DNA of 64,000 nt from assembly GCF_002109325.1 (NCBI RefSeq), contig NZ_CP015348.1, positions 151,501 through 215,500 on the forward strand, read 5' to 3'. The DNA comes from Sporosarcina ureae. GTDB lineage: Bacteria > Bacillota > Bacilli > Bacillales_A > Planococcaceae. The position numbers and the translations under genes were made by a program. Positions 1-7,531 of this stretch are shown piece after piece. The notes beneath the pieces were generated by a model. The model did not search any database. It worked only from the letters and a program-made list of their open reading frames with translations, and was not told the origin of the DNA. Each line of letters begins with the position of its first letter. Position 1 is the stretch's first letter.

Positions 1-7
1 TGAAGTT

Positions 8-214
8 GTGAATAAGTCCTTTTGGATTCCATTACTAGTTTCATTTGGAACGATGGTAGTACTATATGTAATAGGTTTTATAGCGAATATAGATGTTCTA
101 CTATTTAATTTCTCACTTTCGCATACTGAAATTTCACTACTACCGATCGGTGTTGGCATGGTAATGGGGTTTATTAGTGAAACTATTATCAAATCGAAAT
201 CACATGCCAACTAG
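8..214 (+). CDS. Small membrane protein, possibly cut by the window edge
   Basis: A 68-residue reading frame from a GTG start encodes two hydrophobic segments (about residues 5-30 and 42-60) and a short basic tail, so it is a predicted two-span membrane protein. The frame stays open to the first base of the window. The true start may therefore lie upstream, and no ribosome binding site can be judged. I do not recognise the family. Confidence 0.5.
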   Translation: MNKSFWIPLLVSFGTMVVLYVIGFIANIDVLLFNFSLSHTEISLLPIGVGMVMGFISETIIKSKSHAN

Positions 215-294
215 TAAAGCATGTAGTGGCTAACCGTTGTACAGGAGACGAAGTAAGGGAAATACTATAATTCGTAATAAAAGGGGACCAGTGC

Positions 295-744
295 ATGAAT
301 ATTTCTAACGTAGATGAAATCACTAGTCTGTATCGAAGATTAATAGACGCATGGAACAACCGTGATGCAAAAGGAATGGCTGAACTATTTACAGAACAAG
401 GAATTCAAATTGGTTTTGATGGAAGTAAAATGGTTGGACGACAGGAAATTTTATCGCACCTTACATCAATCTTTGAAAAACATCCCACAGCACCTTTTGT
501 AACGAAAGAGAAAGACGTTCGTGTAATCGGAACGGATACCGCAATCGTACAAGCTATTGCAGGGATGATTCCACCAGGTAAAACAGATATTGAGCCCACA
601 GTAAATGCCCTTCAAACTCTAGTTACCGTTAACAAAGACGGCAATTGGAAAGTTGAGCTCTTCCAAAATACACCTGCACAATTTCATGGAAGACCAGAAT
701 TAGTTGAGCAAATGACAGATGAGTTAAGACAAGTAATGAAATAA
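295..744 (+). CDS. SnoaL/DUF4440-like (SgcJ/EcaC family) NTF2-fold protein
   Basis: 149 residues. The N-terminus (DEITSLYRRLIDAWNNRDA, GMAELFTEQG) and the central stretch resemble the SgcJ/EcaC branch of the NTF2-like superfamily: small cone-shaped proteins of mostly unknown activity that bind small hydrophobic ligands. An AAAGGGG ribosome site lies 8 nt before the ATG. It is followed by a hairpin near 774-809 and converges with the minus-strand SRPBCC/ArsR pair. No catalytic residues can be assigned from sequence alone. Confidence 0.75.
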   Translation: MNISNVDEITSLYRRLIDAWNNRDAKGMAELFTEQGIQIGFDGSKMVGRQEILSHLTSIFEKHPTAPFVTKEKDVRVIGTDTAIVQAIAGMIPPGKTDIEPTVNALQTLVTVNKDGNWKVELFQNTPAQFHGRPELVEQMTDELRQVMK

Positions 745-773
745 TGACAAAGTCGTAACCGAATCATGTAAAA

Positions 774-809
774 GGAACCGAGAGATTTGTGTTTCCTACT
801 CTCGGTTCC
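774..809 (-). terminator. Rho-independent terminator of the SRPBCC-arsR operon
   Basis: Perfect 11-bp stem (GGAACCGAGAG / CTCTCGGTTCC) with a 14-nt loop. A T-run follows the stem only on the minus strand, so it serves the minus-strand operon. Confidence 0.75.
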
Positions 810-817
810 ACTGATGA

Positions 818-1141
818 CTAATCATTATGTTTCTCTACATATTCTTTGAGTGCGAGTAGGTTTTTATCCCAATATTGTTCAAAGAAACGAAGCCAGTCCT
901 TTAGTTCAATCAATGGTTCAGAATTAAGCATATAACGTGTTTCACGTCCAACCTTTTGACGGTGGACGAGGCCCGCATCAAATAGAATGTGAAGATGCTT
1001 ATTTACTGCTGTGCGGCTTATAGGATAGAATTCCACAATATCGGTTATGGATAATTCTTTTTCAGCAAGCAGTTTTAACAGACTACGACGAGTGGGATCG
1101 GAAATTGCTTGAAAAATGTCTTGCGTAGATGGTTTCTCCAC
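818..1141 (-). CDS. ArsR-family winged-helix transcriptional regulator
   Basis: 107 residues with a classic ArsR/SmtB winged helix: FQAISDPTRRSLLKLLAEKE, then helices ITDIVEFYPISRTAVNKHLHIL and the wing GLVHRQKVGRETRYMLN. No cysteine metal site is visible, which fits the non-metal ArsR subgroup that is typically paired with SRPBCC (Aha1-like) proteins. It starts with GTG immediately after the stop codon of the upstream SRPBCC gene, so the two are translationally coupled. The perfect palindrome at 1622-1640 in the shared promoter is its likely operator, giving autoregulation. Confidence 0.85.
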   Translation of the reverse strand: MEKPSTQDIFQAISDPTRRSLLKLLAEKELSITDIVEFYPISRTAVNKHLHILFDAGLVHRQKVGRETRYMLNSEPLIELKDWLRFFEQYWDKNLLALKEYVEKHND

Positions 1142-1143
1142 AT

Positions 1144-1572
1144 TTAAGCCTTTACTAGATCAGGAAGTCTCTCTTTTACAATACGTTCCCAACCGCTTTC
1201 AATAAATCCACGAACGACTGTATGAGGTTGTTCAAATTCGGTTACTTTATTGGCATCCCAGCCAGAATGTATTAATGTAAGCTCCGTTTGCTCTTCATTC
1301 AATTTTTTAAATTCAATTAAAACATGCCAATCTTTACCCCAATCAAAGCCCAAACGAGTAGGGGGTTGAAGTTCTGTTACTGTACAAATAGAGTCACCGA
1401 ATTGCCCTGTATGAAGTACAAATTCATGTCCTATAATGGGTTTAAGTGAATTTAGCATCCACCACGCTGCAATCCCTTCTGATGTAGAAACAGCTTCCCA
1501 TACTTTTTCAAGTGGCGCATTAAGCACAATGGTTTTACAGATATCTTCTAATTTCTCCTGTGAATTCATCAT
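1144..1572 (-). CDS. SRPBCC (AHSA1/Aha1-like) domain protein
   Basis: 142 residues of the START-like SRPBCC fold: N-terminal strand ICKTIVLNAPLEKVWEAVSTSEGIAAWW and C-terminal helix VVRGFIESGWERIVKERLPDL. Such proteins have a deep hydrophobic ligand pocket. In ArsR-linked pairs the ligand is usually unknown. First gene of a two-gene minus-strand operon with arsR; a GGAGG site precedes the ATG. Its promoter spans the palindrome at 1622-1640. Confidence 0.85.
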   Translation of the reverse strand: MMNSQEKLEDICKTIVLNAPLEKVWEAVSTSEGIAAWWMLNSLKPIIGHEFVLHTGQFGDSICTVTELQPPTRLGFDWGKDWHVLIEFKKLNEEQTELTLIHSGWDANKVTEFEQPHTVVRGFIESGWERIVKERLPDLVKA

Positions 1573-1614
1573 TCATACCTCCGATTCATTTAACACTTTA
1601 AGGTGTCATGTTTT

Positions 1615-1645
1615 ATTGTACTACCTAATAGTGTTAGGTAAACAA
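1615..1645 (-). promoter_or_regulatory. Promoter with ArsR-type palindromic operator
   Basis: A perfect 7-5-7 palindrome TACCTAA-tagtg-TTAGGTA (1622-1640) lies between a minus-strand -10 (TACAAT, 1620-1615) and a -35-like TTGTTT (1645-1640). The 19-bp spacing is long; a -35 of TTTACC would give 16 bp. A repressor bound here would block the SRPBCC-arsR promoter. The assignment to the neighbouring ArsR protein is inferred from position. Confidence 0.6.
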
Positions 1646-2012
1646 TTTTTATCTAATTAACATAAGTTTTGTTTGGAAATAAATAATAAGTCAACAATTT
1701 TAAAATGAAATGAGCTGTTATTTTACTTTTTTTACTTACTAGACACAAATATGTACTAGGAAAAGTAGAAAATTAGGGATATGGAGCATAGTAATCTTCA
1801 TAGAAAAGAAGTATATTCATTATATAGGTTAATATAATCAGATTTCATATTCTAGTATAGTTGTTTTACAGTAATTTAATTACATTATTTAACAATTAAA
1901 TATTTGGGCGTTTTGAAAAATATTAAAATTAGTCTTTTTACCTAATTTTTTATATTGTATAACCAGTATTTGTACTTTACTTATATATAAAATAGATAAG
2001 GCGGGGATAAAT
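1646..2012. other. AT-rich intergenic region without recognisable gene
   Basis: Very AT-rich DNA upstream of the small XRE gene. I see no convincing ORF, RNA or strong hairpin. A promoter for the downstream gene should lie in the last 60 bases, but no unambiguous -35/-10 pair stands out. Confidence 0.5.
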
Positions 2013-2240
2013 TTGAACGAATTCGGAAATTACCTACAGGAATTGCGTACACAAGGACAGATGTCTTTACGATACTTAGCAGAACGCTCCAATCTTAGCT
2101 ATTCATTCGTTGATTCTCTAGAAAAAGGTAGGTATAAACCTACACGTGAAGCGGTTTATACATTATCAGAAGAACTAAAAACCGATGCAAATATGTTATT
2201 GAAATTAGCAGGTTATGCAACCAATGAAACAGTGGATTAA
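2013..2240 (+). CDS. Small XRE-family (Cro/C1-type) regulator
   Basis: 75 residues that are nearly all one helix-turn-helix: FGNYLQELRTQGQMSLRYLA, SNLSYSFVDSLEKGRYKPTRE, YTLSEELKTDANMLLKLAGYA. It lacks an effector domain. TTG start with a GGCGGGG ribosome site 6-7 nt upstream. No obvious partner: the next gene is a small unknown 360 bases away. Confidence 0.8.
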   Translation: MNEFGNYLQELRTQGQMSLRYLAERSNLSYSFVDSLEKGRYKPTREAVYTLSEELKTDANMLLKLAGYATNETVD

Positions 2241-2601
2241 GTGATTTCCTTCCTTAAAAAATAAAACATCTCCGAACGATGTAAATCTGAAACACGATGG
2301 CATGAATCCTCTCCTAGGATCGATTAAAGTAGTTTATGAAAAAAGGTTTTCACATACTCTTTTTAAAAGCGACTTACTTTACAAAAATAATCGATAGAAT
2401 CATCTTTGCAAATATTAACAATTGTCAATAGTGTTTTATCTAAAATTATCGTATACTTACTATTAAGTAGTTTTTCTATTCGGAATAATCTGTTGCTGGC
2501 CATGCATAAATGGTGAGTAATTGTATATTTGCTGAAAAATTAGTAGCAGATTCTTCTCCAGTCCACAAAGCCTCTTAGCAACTACAAAGGAGATGGGCGA
2601 T
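2241..2601. other. Intergenic region, no gene recognised
   Basis: About 360 AT-rich bases between the small XRE gene and the next small ORF. It has scattered short inverted repeats (for example ATCCTCTCCTAGGAT near 2305-2320) but no strong terminator, RNA gene or ORF. Confidence 0.4.
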
Positions 2602-2832
2602 ATGCCAGCTTATATGGTGAATGAGTATTATATTTTTACTTCATTTGAAGATATGTCTTCTCTAATTCATGACATTATCCATTATTCTCTTCTGCCTGAA
2701 CAACAGCATCACCATTCATTTTCTGTGCTAACAGGTCGCTTAGATAAACAGGCACTTCAATTCAAATCAGATCAAGGATATTCTATACCTGTCCGCTATG
2801 AAAGTGAAGACGATATTTACTATTCACTTTGA
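2602..2832 (+). CDS. Hypothetical small protein
   Basis: 76 residues starting MPAYMVNEYYIFTSFEDMSS, with a central histidine cluster (EQQHHHSF) and an acidic, tyrosine-rich end. The ATG at 2602 is chosen over the in-frame ATG at 2593 because the AAAGGAG ribosome site (2586-2592) is 9 nt from 2602 and abuts 2593. No family recognised. Confidence 0.5.
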   Translation: MPAYMVNEYYIFTSFEDMSSLIHDIIHYSLLPEQQHHHSFSVLTGRLDKQALQFKSDQGYSIPVRYESEDDIYYSL

Positions 2833-2962
2833 ATAATTTGTTAGTAGAATTGAATAGTATGATTCGGAATCTACTTATTTCATAGACTTTCAAACCGATC
2901 AAAGTTGGTGAATTTACTGACTCGTGACGTCAATGTTTCTACTAGAGAATATGCATCTAAAT

Positions 2963-3006
2963 AAAAGGCATTCCTTCGCTTAGAGCCGAGTGAAGGAATG
3001 CCTTTT
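2963..3006. terminator. Bidirectional terminator
   Basis: An 18-bp inverted repeat with one mismatch (AAAAGGCATTCCTTCGCT against AGTGAAGGAATGCCTTTT) flanked by A- and T-runs. It lies between the small plus-strand ORF and the minus-strand MOSC gene and can serve both. Confidence 0.8.
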
Positions 3007-3107
3007 ATTAGTTTTATAGAATACTTCGAACGAACATCATTGGCACCATAAAAAGAGCGTTGGTTCTTCGCAAAAACAACGCCACAAAAGAATAACATCC
3101 ACAAACT

Positions 3108-3791
3108 CTATTCTTTCCCAGAAATCCGCTCACTACTATCAACTTCCTGACCCACCATACGCTTTTCAAACGTCTTGCGCCAGCTCGGAGACAATTCTTC
3201 AACTTCTAGCAACCGACGAACACCTACTAAGTCCTGTTTATCATGATGCATCAGACGATTCGCTTCTGCCACCGTAATAGCCTGCGCCTGGCGTGTTAAC
3301 GGAACTAATTTATCTTCGGGAGAAACCATTCCTTCTTGCAGCACCCGGAAATAAAATCCCGTATAGCCTGTATCCTGCACAAGTAGCGGCATGTCTTTTC
3401 GTTCATACACAAGCCCTAACTTAAAACACGGCTGGCGCGGCTGACTCACTTGCACAATTGCTTCACCAAGCTGAAACGAGTCCCCGATACAAACGTCTTG
3501 CTCCGTGATACCCGAAATCGTCAAATTCTCGCCGAACGCACCATACGAAAGCGGCCGATCCAGCGCGCGTTCCCAGTAGCTATAATGCGCAAACGGATAC
3601 ACACAAACCGCTTTATGCACACCCCCATGATGAACAAGATCCCCTTGGCCATCTCCTATAAAATTAACAGAAGATAAAAACACTGCCTCATGTACTTGCT
3701 CCTTGAAAAAGCCAGTCGAAACACTCTTCTTCCGAAAGTCCGTCTCTTTAGGTTTCCCTACATTCAATGAAAGAACCTTAATTGTTTCCAT
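3108..3791 (-). CDS. MOSC domain protein (YiiM-like)
   Basis: 227 residues. The MOSC core is clear: AVCVYPFAHYSYWERAL, then SYGAFGENLTISGITEQDVCIGDSF, and VSQPRQPCFKLGL with the family's conserved cysteine. A C-terminal 3-alpha extension follows, as in YiiM/YuaD-type proteins. MOSC proteins bind the molybdenum cofactor and support reduction of N-hydroxylated compounds. A TAGGAGG site precedes the ATG. Monocistronic. The molybdate genes of this window lie 47 kb away. Confidence 0.88.
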   Translation of the reverse strand: METIKVLSLNVGKPKETDFRKKSVSTGFFKEQVHEAVFLSSVNFIGDGQGDLVHHGGVHKAVCVYPFAHYSYWERALDRPLSYGAFGENLTISGITEQDVCIGDSFQLGEAIVQVSQPRQPCFKLGLVYERKDMPLLVQDTGYTGFYFRVLQEGMVSPEDKLVPLTRQAQAITVAEANRLMHHDKQDLVGVRRLLEVEELSPSWRKTFEKRMVGQEVDSSERISGKE

Positions 3792-4078
3792 AGAATCTAC
3801 CTCCTATGTATCTATTTAGTGTAAGTGTATCATCATCCAATATTTTTAGTAAACGTCTCTCTAGCTGAATATATAGCTTTATTAAGTTGAAAAGTGAATC
3901 GCAGCGAAACGGTGCTAACCCAATCTCCATTCATTAATCCCCATCGTATCCGTCCCATAACAATCCAACATTTCCTCCTCATCTACCTTCCAAGTCGCAC
4001 CCCCAACCCAATCAATGCTATAATAAATCCATTCTATATATTCACTACCTGTGCAAAGATTGATGGAGGGAACCTTAC

Positions 4079-4912
4079 ATGAAAACCGAAGCTAAACTAC
4101 AAAAAGAAGCTATGAAAGTCCTTAAAGAGACAAGCCGTACATTCTACATACCAATCAAACTTCTTGAACCGAACGTTCGTGAAGCGGTAGCGTCTGCATA
4201 CTTGTGCATGCGCGCAATCGACGAAATCGAAGATCATGAACAGCTCGACGTGACGATCGTGATCGACTTGCTGAACAAAGTAAGCGACATACTCGACCAC
4301 ACGATCGCGACAGGAGAATCAATGGCCGCTGCACTTGATACGTTATTCGCACCATACCGCGAGCAATTGCCGGAAGTGACATTGCGCTTAGCTGATTGGG
4401 TGGAGTTCTGCCCAGCAACAGCACGTAATAAAGTTTTGGAATCGACTGCGATCATGGGTCGCGGTATGGCGGAATGGGCTGGGAAAGACTGGGTTATTCA
4501 TACACGTGAAGACCTCGATGATTATACGTACTACGTGGCGGGACTCGTTGGCGTAATGCTAGCCGATATTTGGCGCTGGTATGACGGCACGGAGACGGAT
4601 CGCGACTTGGCAATCGGCTTTGGCCGTGGATTGCAGTCGGTCAATATTCTGCGTAACTACAAAGAAGACGCAGTACGTGACGTCAATTTCTTCCCGAATG
4701 ACTGGAAGTTGCCGGAGATGTTTGCGTACGCTGAAGAAAATTTGGCGCTAGCGGATGCGTATATTGAAGACATTCATACGAAAACGATTTTGAACTTCTG
4801 TAATATTCCTTTGGCTCTGGCGCATAGTACGCTAGATGCACTGAAAGAAGGACGCGAGAAGATGACGCGTCTGGAAGTAGTTTCGGTCGTCAATAAAGCG
4901 ATACAAAAGTAA
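4079..4912 (+). CDS. Squalene/phytoene synthase family protein
   Basis: 277 residues with both aspartate-rich prenyl-diphosphate motifs: DEIED at 48-52, and NYKEDAVRDVNFFP at about 192-205. These bind Mg2+-diphosphate in head-to-head condensation of two prenyl diphosphates (squalene, dehydrosqualene or phytoene synthesis). A GGAGGG site precedes the ATG. No desaturase or other carotenoid gene is nearby, so the product is unclear. The gap to the downstream lytS is 27 bp, so co-transcription is possible. Confidence 0.85.
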   Translation: MKTEAKLQKEAMKVLKETSRTFYIPIKLLEPNVREAVASAYLCMRAIDEIEDHEQLDVTIVIDLLNKVSDILDHTIATGESMAAALDTLFAPYREQLPEVTLRLADWVEFCPATARNKVLESTAIMGRGMAEWAGKDWVIHTREDLDDYTYYVAGLVGVMLADIWRWYDGTETDRDLAIGFGRGLQSVNILRNYKEDAVRDVNFFPNDWKLPEMFAYAEENLALADAYIEDIHTKTILNFCNIPLALAHSTLDALKEGREKMTRLEVVSVVNKAIQK

Positions 4913-4939
4913 GCGTGTAGTAGGGAAAGGGGGAAAGCG

Positions 4940-6700
4940 ATGCTAGATTTACTGATCATCATGATCGAACGAGTCGGAATGATTGTGGCAGTCGCTTTCC
5001 TTTTGACTCGTTTCCGATTTTTCCAGAATATGATTCACCAAGATGGTTTGGATCGTCGGCAAGAGCTGACGGCCATTCTGTTTTTTGGGTTATTTGGGAT
5101 TTTTGGGACTTATTTTGGCGTGGCGCTTGATATGCAAACGCTTCATTTCGAGAATATGTCATGGCAATTGCATTCTGATGAAGCAATTGCGAACTCCCGT
5201 GTCATCGGCGTCGTCGTGGCGGGATTGCTTGGCGGTTATCGACTTGGTATCGGTGCCGGTTTAATTGCCGGGATCCACCGAATGTCACTAGGCGGCTTTA
5301 CTGCAATTTCATGTGGTGTGGCGACGATTATTTCCGGGATAGTTGCAGGATGCTTCTATAAAAAGAACAAGCACATCAGTCCACTCATGGCATTCGGAAT
5401 CGGTGCAGCAGCGGAAGCGTTGCAAATGTTACTCATTCTCCTGATTGCTCAACCGCTCGAGAAAGCGCTCACATTAGTGCAGGCGATCGGTTTACCAATG
5501 ATTCTCGCAAATGGTCTTGGAACGGCGCTGTTCATGCTCATTGCGTACAGCGTGATAAGTGATCAAGAGAAAGTGACTGCATTGCAAGCGCAGAAAACAT
5601 TGCGTATTGCAGATCAGACGCTTGGCTATTTACGGACAGGCATGCGAAAAGACACAGCTACGGCCGTCTGCGGCATTCTGATGGATGAGCTCAAGCCCGG
5701 TGCTGTCGCGATGACGAATAAAACAGAGATTCTCGCATTCATTGGAACAAAAGGAAGTATTGCGCACGGACCGATTCAGACAGACATTACACGGCAAGTA
5801 ATCCAAGAAGGCAAGCTCATCGTGACCGATTCTATCCTGAATGAATCCCCCGACGTACCCACGTTTGGTGCGGTTGTCATTGCGCCACTTAAGACACGTG
5901 GTGAGACGGTTGGGACATTGAAATTATTCTATCCTTCGCGTAAAGCAATTACGGATGTGACGATCGAATTAATCGCAGGACTCGCTGAATTACTCAGCAA
6001 TCAACTCGAAATCGCTGAAGCGGATCACGCCTATCAACTTGCGAAAGAAGCGGAAATCCAAGCACTGCAAGCACAGATCAGTCCGCATTTCTTATTTAAT
6101 TCGTTAAATATTATCATTTCATTGATCCGGACAAATCCCGATGAGGCGCGTAAATTACTATCGTCATTGTCATTCTTCTTGCGTCAGAATCTTGAAGGTA
6201 CGACTGCGAAGATGGTGACGTTACAACAGGAATTAGCGCATGTTGAAGCGTATTTGATGATTGAAGAAGCGCGTTTCATTGATAAATTGAAAATTTGTAT
6301 CGATACCGATCCGCACGTTATGCAGGTGAAGATTCCACCACTGACGTTGCAACCGATTGTGGAAAACGCGATGACGCATGGTATTAAAGATCTTGATGAA
6401 CATGCGATTGTCCATATTTCTATTCATGAAATCGATGACGCGATTCATATTATAGTAGAAGACAATGGAAAAGGAATCGACAGTGAGCGACTGTCACGGC
6501 TTGGCGAGGAGAAGGTCACGTCTGAAAAAGGGACAGGTCTCGGTCTGTATAATGTCAATCGGCGCCTCATTATGTCGTTTGATGAGCGTTCAGCGCTGGC
6601 TATACAGAGTACGCCGAATGAAGGAACGAAGATTTCCTTCCAGATTCCGAAGGTGGAGGTGGAGGATCATGACGGAAATCCGGGCATTGGTCGTAGATGA
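4940..6700 (+). CDS. lytS: LytS-type sensor histidine kinase
   Basis: 586 residues. Order: a 5TMR-LYT membrane sensor with about six spans (residues 1-205, with the family's NSRVIGVVVAGLLGG stretch), a GAF-like domain (about 215-365), then a HisKA-type domain (HFLFNSLN, phospho-His near residue 382) and an ATPase with N-box PIVENAMTHGI and G-boxes DNGKGI and GTGLGLYNV. It signals to the LytTR-domain regulator encoded by the overlapping next gene. The adjacent CstA-family carrier suggests pyruvate sensing, as known for the BtsS/BtsT and LytST/PftAB systems. That ligand is inferred. Confidence 0.93.
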   Translation: MLDLLIIMIERVGMIVAVAFLLTRFRFFQNMIHQDGLDRRQELTAILFFGLFGIFGTYFGVALDMQTLHFENMSWQLHSDEAIANSRVIGVVVAGLLGGYRLGIGAGLIAGIHRMSLGGFTAISCGVATIISGIVAGCFYKKNKHISPLMAFGIGAAAEALQMLLILLIAQPLEKALTLVQAIGLPMILANGLGTALFMLIAYSVISDQEKVTALQAQKTLRIADQTLGYLRTGMRKDTATAVCGILMDELKPGAVAMTNKTEILAFIGTKGSIAHGPIQTDITRQVIQEGKLIVTDSILNESPDVPTFGAVVIAPLKTRGETVGTLKLFYPSRKAITDVTIELIAGLAELLSNQLEIAEADHAYQLAKEAEIQALQAQISPHFLFNSLNIIISLIRTNPDEARKLLSSLSFFLRQNLEGTTAKMVTLQQELAHVEAYLMIEEARFIDKLKICIDTDPHVMQVKIPPLTLQPIVENAMTHGIKDLDEHAIVHISIHEIDDAIHIIVEDNGKGIDSERLSRLGEEKVTSEKGTGLGLYNVNRRLIMSFDERSALAIQSTPNEGTKISFQIPKVEVEDHDGNPGIGRR

Positions 6701-7394
6701 TGAACGGTACGCGCGTGAAGAGTTGATTTATTTATTGGGACAATTTCAGTCGGTTCACATTGTCGGGGAAGCGGATTCGGGTGAGGCGGCGATCGTCAAG
6801 GTGATGCAACTGCAACCAGACATAGTATTTCTCGACATTGAAATGCCGAAAGTCGATGGCATGGAAGTAGCAAAGACGCTTGGCGCACTGAAAAAAGTAC
6901 CGTTGATCGTCTTCGCTACTGCTTATCCGCAGTTCGCAGCGGAAGCGTTTCGAATTCATGCGACGGACTATTTATTAAAACCGTATGATGAAGATCAGTT
7001 GCGCCAGACGATTGAACGTGTGGAAGAATTGCTTCACCCGCCGATTGCTACGCTACCAAAACGAATTGATCGGCTGCCTGTTGAAACGGAAGGCGAGATC
7101 CACTATATTCCGGTGCAAGATATTCTGTATGTACATCGTGATGATAAATGGACGAAAATTGTTACGGTGGCGAAAGATTACGAGACGCGCATGACATTAA
7201 AGGATTTGGAGCAACGGTTGATTCCTGCGTCGTTCTTTCGTATACATAAAAGTATTATTGTCAACTTGGCGCACGTCAGCAGTTTGACGCCTTGGTTCAA
7301 CGGAGCGTATCAGCTGGAGATCGATCAGCGAGCAGAAAAGCTGTCTGTCAGTCGCAATTATGTCAAAGAATTACGTCAACGTCTAGAAGGATAA
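6669..7394 (+). CDS. lytT: LytT/LytR-type response regulator (receiver + LytTR)
   Basis: 241 residues: a receiver domain (acidic pocket D10/D11, phospho-acceptor D56 in FLDIEMPKVDG) and a C-terminal LytTR DNA-binding domain (about 140-240, ending RAEKLSVSRNYVKELRQRLEG). The ATG at 6669 follows a GGAGG and overlaps lytS by 32 bp. The longer open frame to 6465 lies inside lytS and is not used. LytTR proteins bind tandem direct repeats, and a 12-bp direct repeat is present just downstream in the cstA promoter. Confidence 0.93.
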   Translation: MTEIRALVVDDERYAREELIYLLGQFQSVHIVGEADSGEAAIVKVMQLQPDIVFLDIEMPKVDGMEVAKTLGALKKVPLIVFATAYPQFAAEAFRIHATDYLLKPYDEDQLRQTIERVEELLHPPIATLPKRIDRLPVETEGEIHYIPVQDILYVHRDDKWTKIVTVAKDYETRMTLKDLEQRLIPASFFRIHKSIIVNLAHVSSLTPWFNGAYQLEIDQRAEKLSVSRNYVKELRQRLEG

Positions 7395-7438
7395 TCATCT
7401 CGTAACCTGTTAATCTCCTGGAGTGCATCTTACTTCGC

Positions 7439-7489
7439 GATTTTGACATGTTACGAGATTTTGTCATGAATTGGACACCTTTCTATTAT
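7439..7489 (+). promoter_or_regulatory. cstA promoter with direct repeats (candidate LytT sites)
   Basis: GATTTTGACATG (7439-7450) and GATTTTGTCATG (7457-7468) are 12-bp direct repeats with one mismatch and an 18-bp period. The second overlaps a -35 TTGTCA (7461-7466), which is 17 bp from a -10 TATTAT (7484-7489). Activator sites ending at the -35 suit a LytTR regulator, although the usual period for LytTR repeats is nearer 21 bp. CTCGTAAC (7399-7406) also forms a perfect inverted repeat with GTTACGAG (7450-7457). Confidence 0.6.
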
Positions 7490-7495
7490 AGTTAT

Positions 7496-7509
7496 TGTAA
7501 GCGTTATCA
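7496..7509 (+). promoter_or_regulatory. cre site (CcpA catabolite repression)
   Basis: TGTAAGCGTTATCA matches the Bacillus cre consensus (TGWAANCGNTNWCA) at every fixed position. It sits at the expected transcription start, 7 bp after the -10, where CcpA-HPr(Ser-P) represses by blocking initiation. It predicts glucose repression of the carrier. Confidence 0.85.
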
Positions 7510-7531
7510 CTATAAGGGAGGGAAAGAAGCT

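Noticed and set aside
6465..7394. 309-residue version of the LytT frame
   Set aside because: The first 68 codons lie inside lytS and have no regulator similarity; the receiver domain starts exactly at the ATG at 6669 behind a ribosome site.
7448..7531. N-terminal extension of cstA
   Set aside because: It would begin within the promoter and cross the cre site; the ribosome site fits the ATG at 7532.
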